From Micromonosporaceae bacterium (GTDB taxonomy: Bacteria > Actinomycetota > Actinomycetes > Mycobacteriales > Micromonosporaceae), in the NCBI GenBank assembly GCA_019689695.1, contig JADGHA010000249.1:1-6494 (forward strand): DNA of 6,494 nucleotides. The letters are read 5' to 3'. Made by a program: the position numbers and the translations under genes. Under the pieces are notes generated by a model. It was not told the origin of the DNA and made no database searches. It saw nothing but the letters and a program-made list of their open reading frames with translations. Within the stretch, counting starts at the first letter, position 1. Every line of letters begins with the position of its first letter. This document shows positions 5,583 through 6,494 of this stretch, one piece after another.

Positions 5583-6494
5583 CTACCGGCGCCACACGTC
5601 CGCGATGGGCGACGTCTTCGCGGCTTCGTTCAAGCGAGGCAGCCCGTACATCTCCTCGATGGTGGCGAGCACGCGGTAGTGGTCGACCGCCTCGGCGTAC
5701 CGGCCGGGCTTGACACCGGCGCCGGCGAAGAGGGTGAGGATGTGGTTCCCGGGGTCGCCGTCGTTCTCGTCGAACGTGATGTCGTTCTCGTCGAAGGTGA
5801 TGATGAGCAGGCTGTTGTGGGTCTTCGCCCAGCGCAGGTAACCGTCCAGGTGGTCGCGGGCCCATCGGTCGCCGACCGCTACCGAACAGTCGTGCATGTC
5901 GTGGCACAGGTTCGGGATGACGAAGGAGACGGTCGGCAGCCGCGAATAGTCGGTGGGGAGGTCCCGGTACGGCAGATTGGCGCTGGGCGGGATGTTGGTG
6001 AAGTCGACCCACGGGTTGTGCTTGGCGGCGTACCGGCCGTACGAGCAGCCGGAGAAGCCGGCGGCCGGCAGGTCCTCGGAGTAGCCGGCGAAGCTCAGCT
6101 CGGCGTCGAGCAGCTGCCGGCCCAGGTTGGGCCGGTCGCCGAGCCTGGTTGGGCAGTGGTTGCTGCGCACGCCGTATGTTGAGCCGGCGAACAGCGCCAC
6201 ATAGTTGGGCTGGCTGGGATGGGTGATCCCGCGGGCGCGGGTGAAGACCGCCGACTGCGCCATCACCTCGTTGAGGTAGGGCGCGTTGCTGCTTCCGGCG
6301 ACCTGCTCGTACGACTTGTTCTCGAAGACGGCGATCAGTACGTGGTCCGGGCGGGGGAGGCGGGAAGCCGTCGCGGCGGGCGCCTGCGCTGGCGACGCTG
6401 AGGACGCCGGCGACACTGGCCGCCCCGGCGCCGCCGCCGGGGACGGCCGGGCCGGCGCGGGATCAGGCGAGCACGCCGCCACTGCCATCAGCAG
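5583..6494 (-). CDS. Lipoprotein phosphoesterase (acid phosphatase / phospholipase C-like family), 5' end outside the window
   Basis: At least 303 codons are present, and the reading frame runs off the window end. The visible start LLMAVAAC is the end of a lipoprotein signal peptide: VAAC is a lipobox, so the true start lies upstream and ATG 6488 is internal. Counting from that Met, Cys6 would be lipidated and residues 7-45 form a Pro/Ala/Ser-rich linker. The phosphoesterase domain (PF04185-type, by recollection) begins at about 47. Key motifs are FENKSYEQV (55-63), the probable nucleophile region HPSQPNYVALFAG (90-102), LCHDMHD, the metal-binding LLIITFDEND, and GNHILTLFAG around His249. Family members hydrolyse phosphomonoesters or phospholipid head groups outside the membrane, so phosphate scavenging is a reasonable inference. 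The ITFDEND segment is duplicated (residues 230-243), which is unusual. The gene converges with the permease gene, 14 bases apart. Confidence 0.88.
   Translation of the reverse strand: MLMAVAACSPDPAPARPSPAAAPGRPVSPASSASPAQAPAATASRLPRPDHVLIAVFENKSYEQVAGSSNAPYLNEVMAQSAVFTRARGITHPSQPNYVALFAGSTYGVRSNHCPTRLGDRPNLGRQLLDAELSFAGYSEDLPAAGFSGCSYGRYAAKHNPWVDFTNIPPSANLPYRDLPTDYSRLPTVSFVIPNLCHDMHDCSVAVGDRWARDHLDGYLRWAKTHNSLLIITFDENDITFDENDGDPGNHILTLFAGAGVKPGRYAEAVDHYRVLATIEEMYGLPRLNEAAKTSPIADVWRR
5760..5801 (-). repeat. 21-bp in-frame tandem duplication in the phosphoesterase gene
   Basis: Bases 5760-5780 and 5781-5801 are adjacent copies that differ at one position (C 5775 versus G 5796). The difference is synonymous (Thr ACG versus ACC). 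The copies encode ITFDEND twice, at residues 230-243. This duplicates the acidic metal-binding strand of the catalytic site. The single silent difference suggests either a recent duplication or two copies kept under selection. Confidence 0.9.

Overview
The window is high-GC DNA with strong G/C bias at third codon positions. It looks like the chromosome of a high-GC actinobacterium, in the broad Streptomyces / Micromonosporaceae / Pseudonocardiales range. The genus cannot be fixed from the sequence. I see no rRNA, tRNA, insertion sequence, CRISPR array, phage gene or replication origin.

Layout. Bases 1-394 hold no intact gene. They contain a tandem 10-bp repeat (80-99), a perfect 9-bp hairpin (127-147) and, on the minus strand, what reads as the decayed or frameshifted 3' end of a gene (366 down to 146). 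Then come a cytosolic transglutaminase-like protein (395-1309, +), a site-2-type intramembrane metalloprotease with two CBS domains (1477-2658, +), and a small two-helix membrane protein with a bacterial PH-like domain (2724-3275, -). Next is a large APC-superfamily permease of the KimA potassium-transporter type (3421-5568, +). The last gene is the C-terminal part of a secreted lipoprotein phosphoesterase (5583 to the window end, -), whose signal peptide begins outside the window. Gene pairs 2/3 and 4/5 are convergent with short gaps. Genes 3 and 4 are divergent across about 145 bp.

Function. The best-supported assignment is the permease. Eight residues I recall as ion-binding or gating positions in Bacillus subtilis KimA are all present, at a nearly constant numbering offset (+95, then +93). 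A USP-like C-terminal domain follows. The protein also has an unrecognised soluble N-terminal extension of about 95 residues. The site-2 protease resembles mycobacterial Rv2625c in architecture; CBS domains usually bind adenine nucleotides. Two membrane proteins with nucleotide-type sensory domains therefore lie close together, which suggests, but does not prove, a shared envelope or ion-homeostasis role.

Most interesting details: the three-frame gene relic at 146-366; the inverted repeat enclosing a putative -10 box directly before a probably leaderless permease gene; the permease's N-terminal extension; and a 21-bp in-frame tandem duplication that doubles the metal-site motif of the phosphoesterase. 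I do not find a clear new multi-gene system here; these are individual leads.
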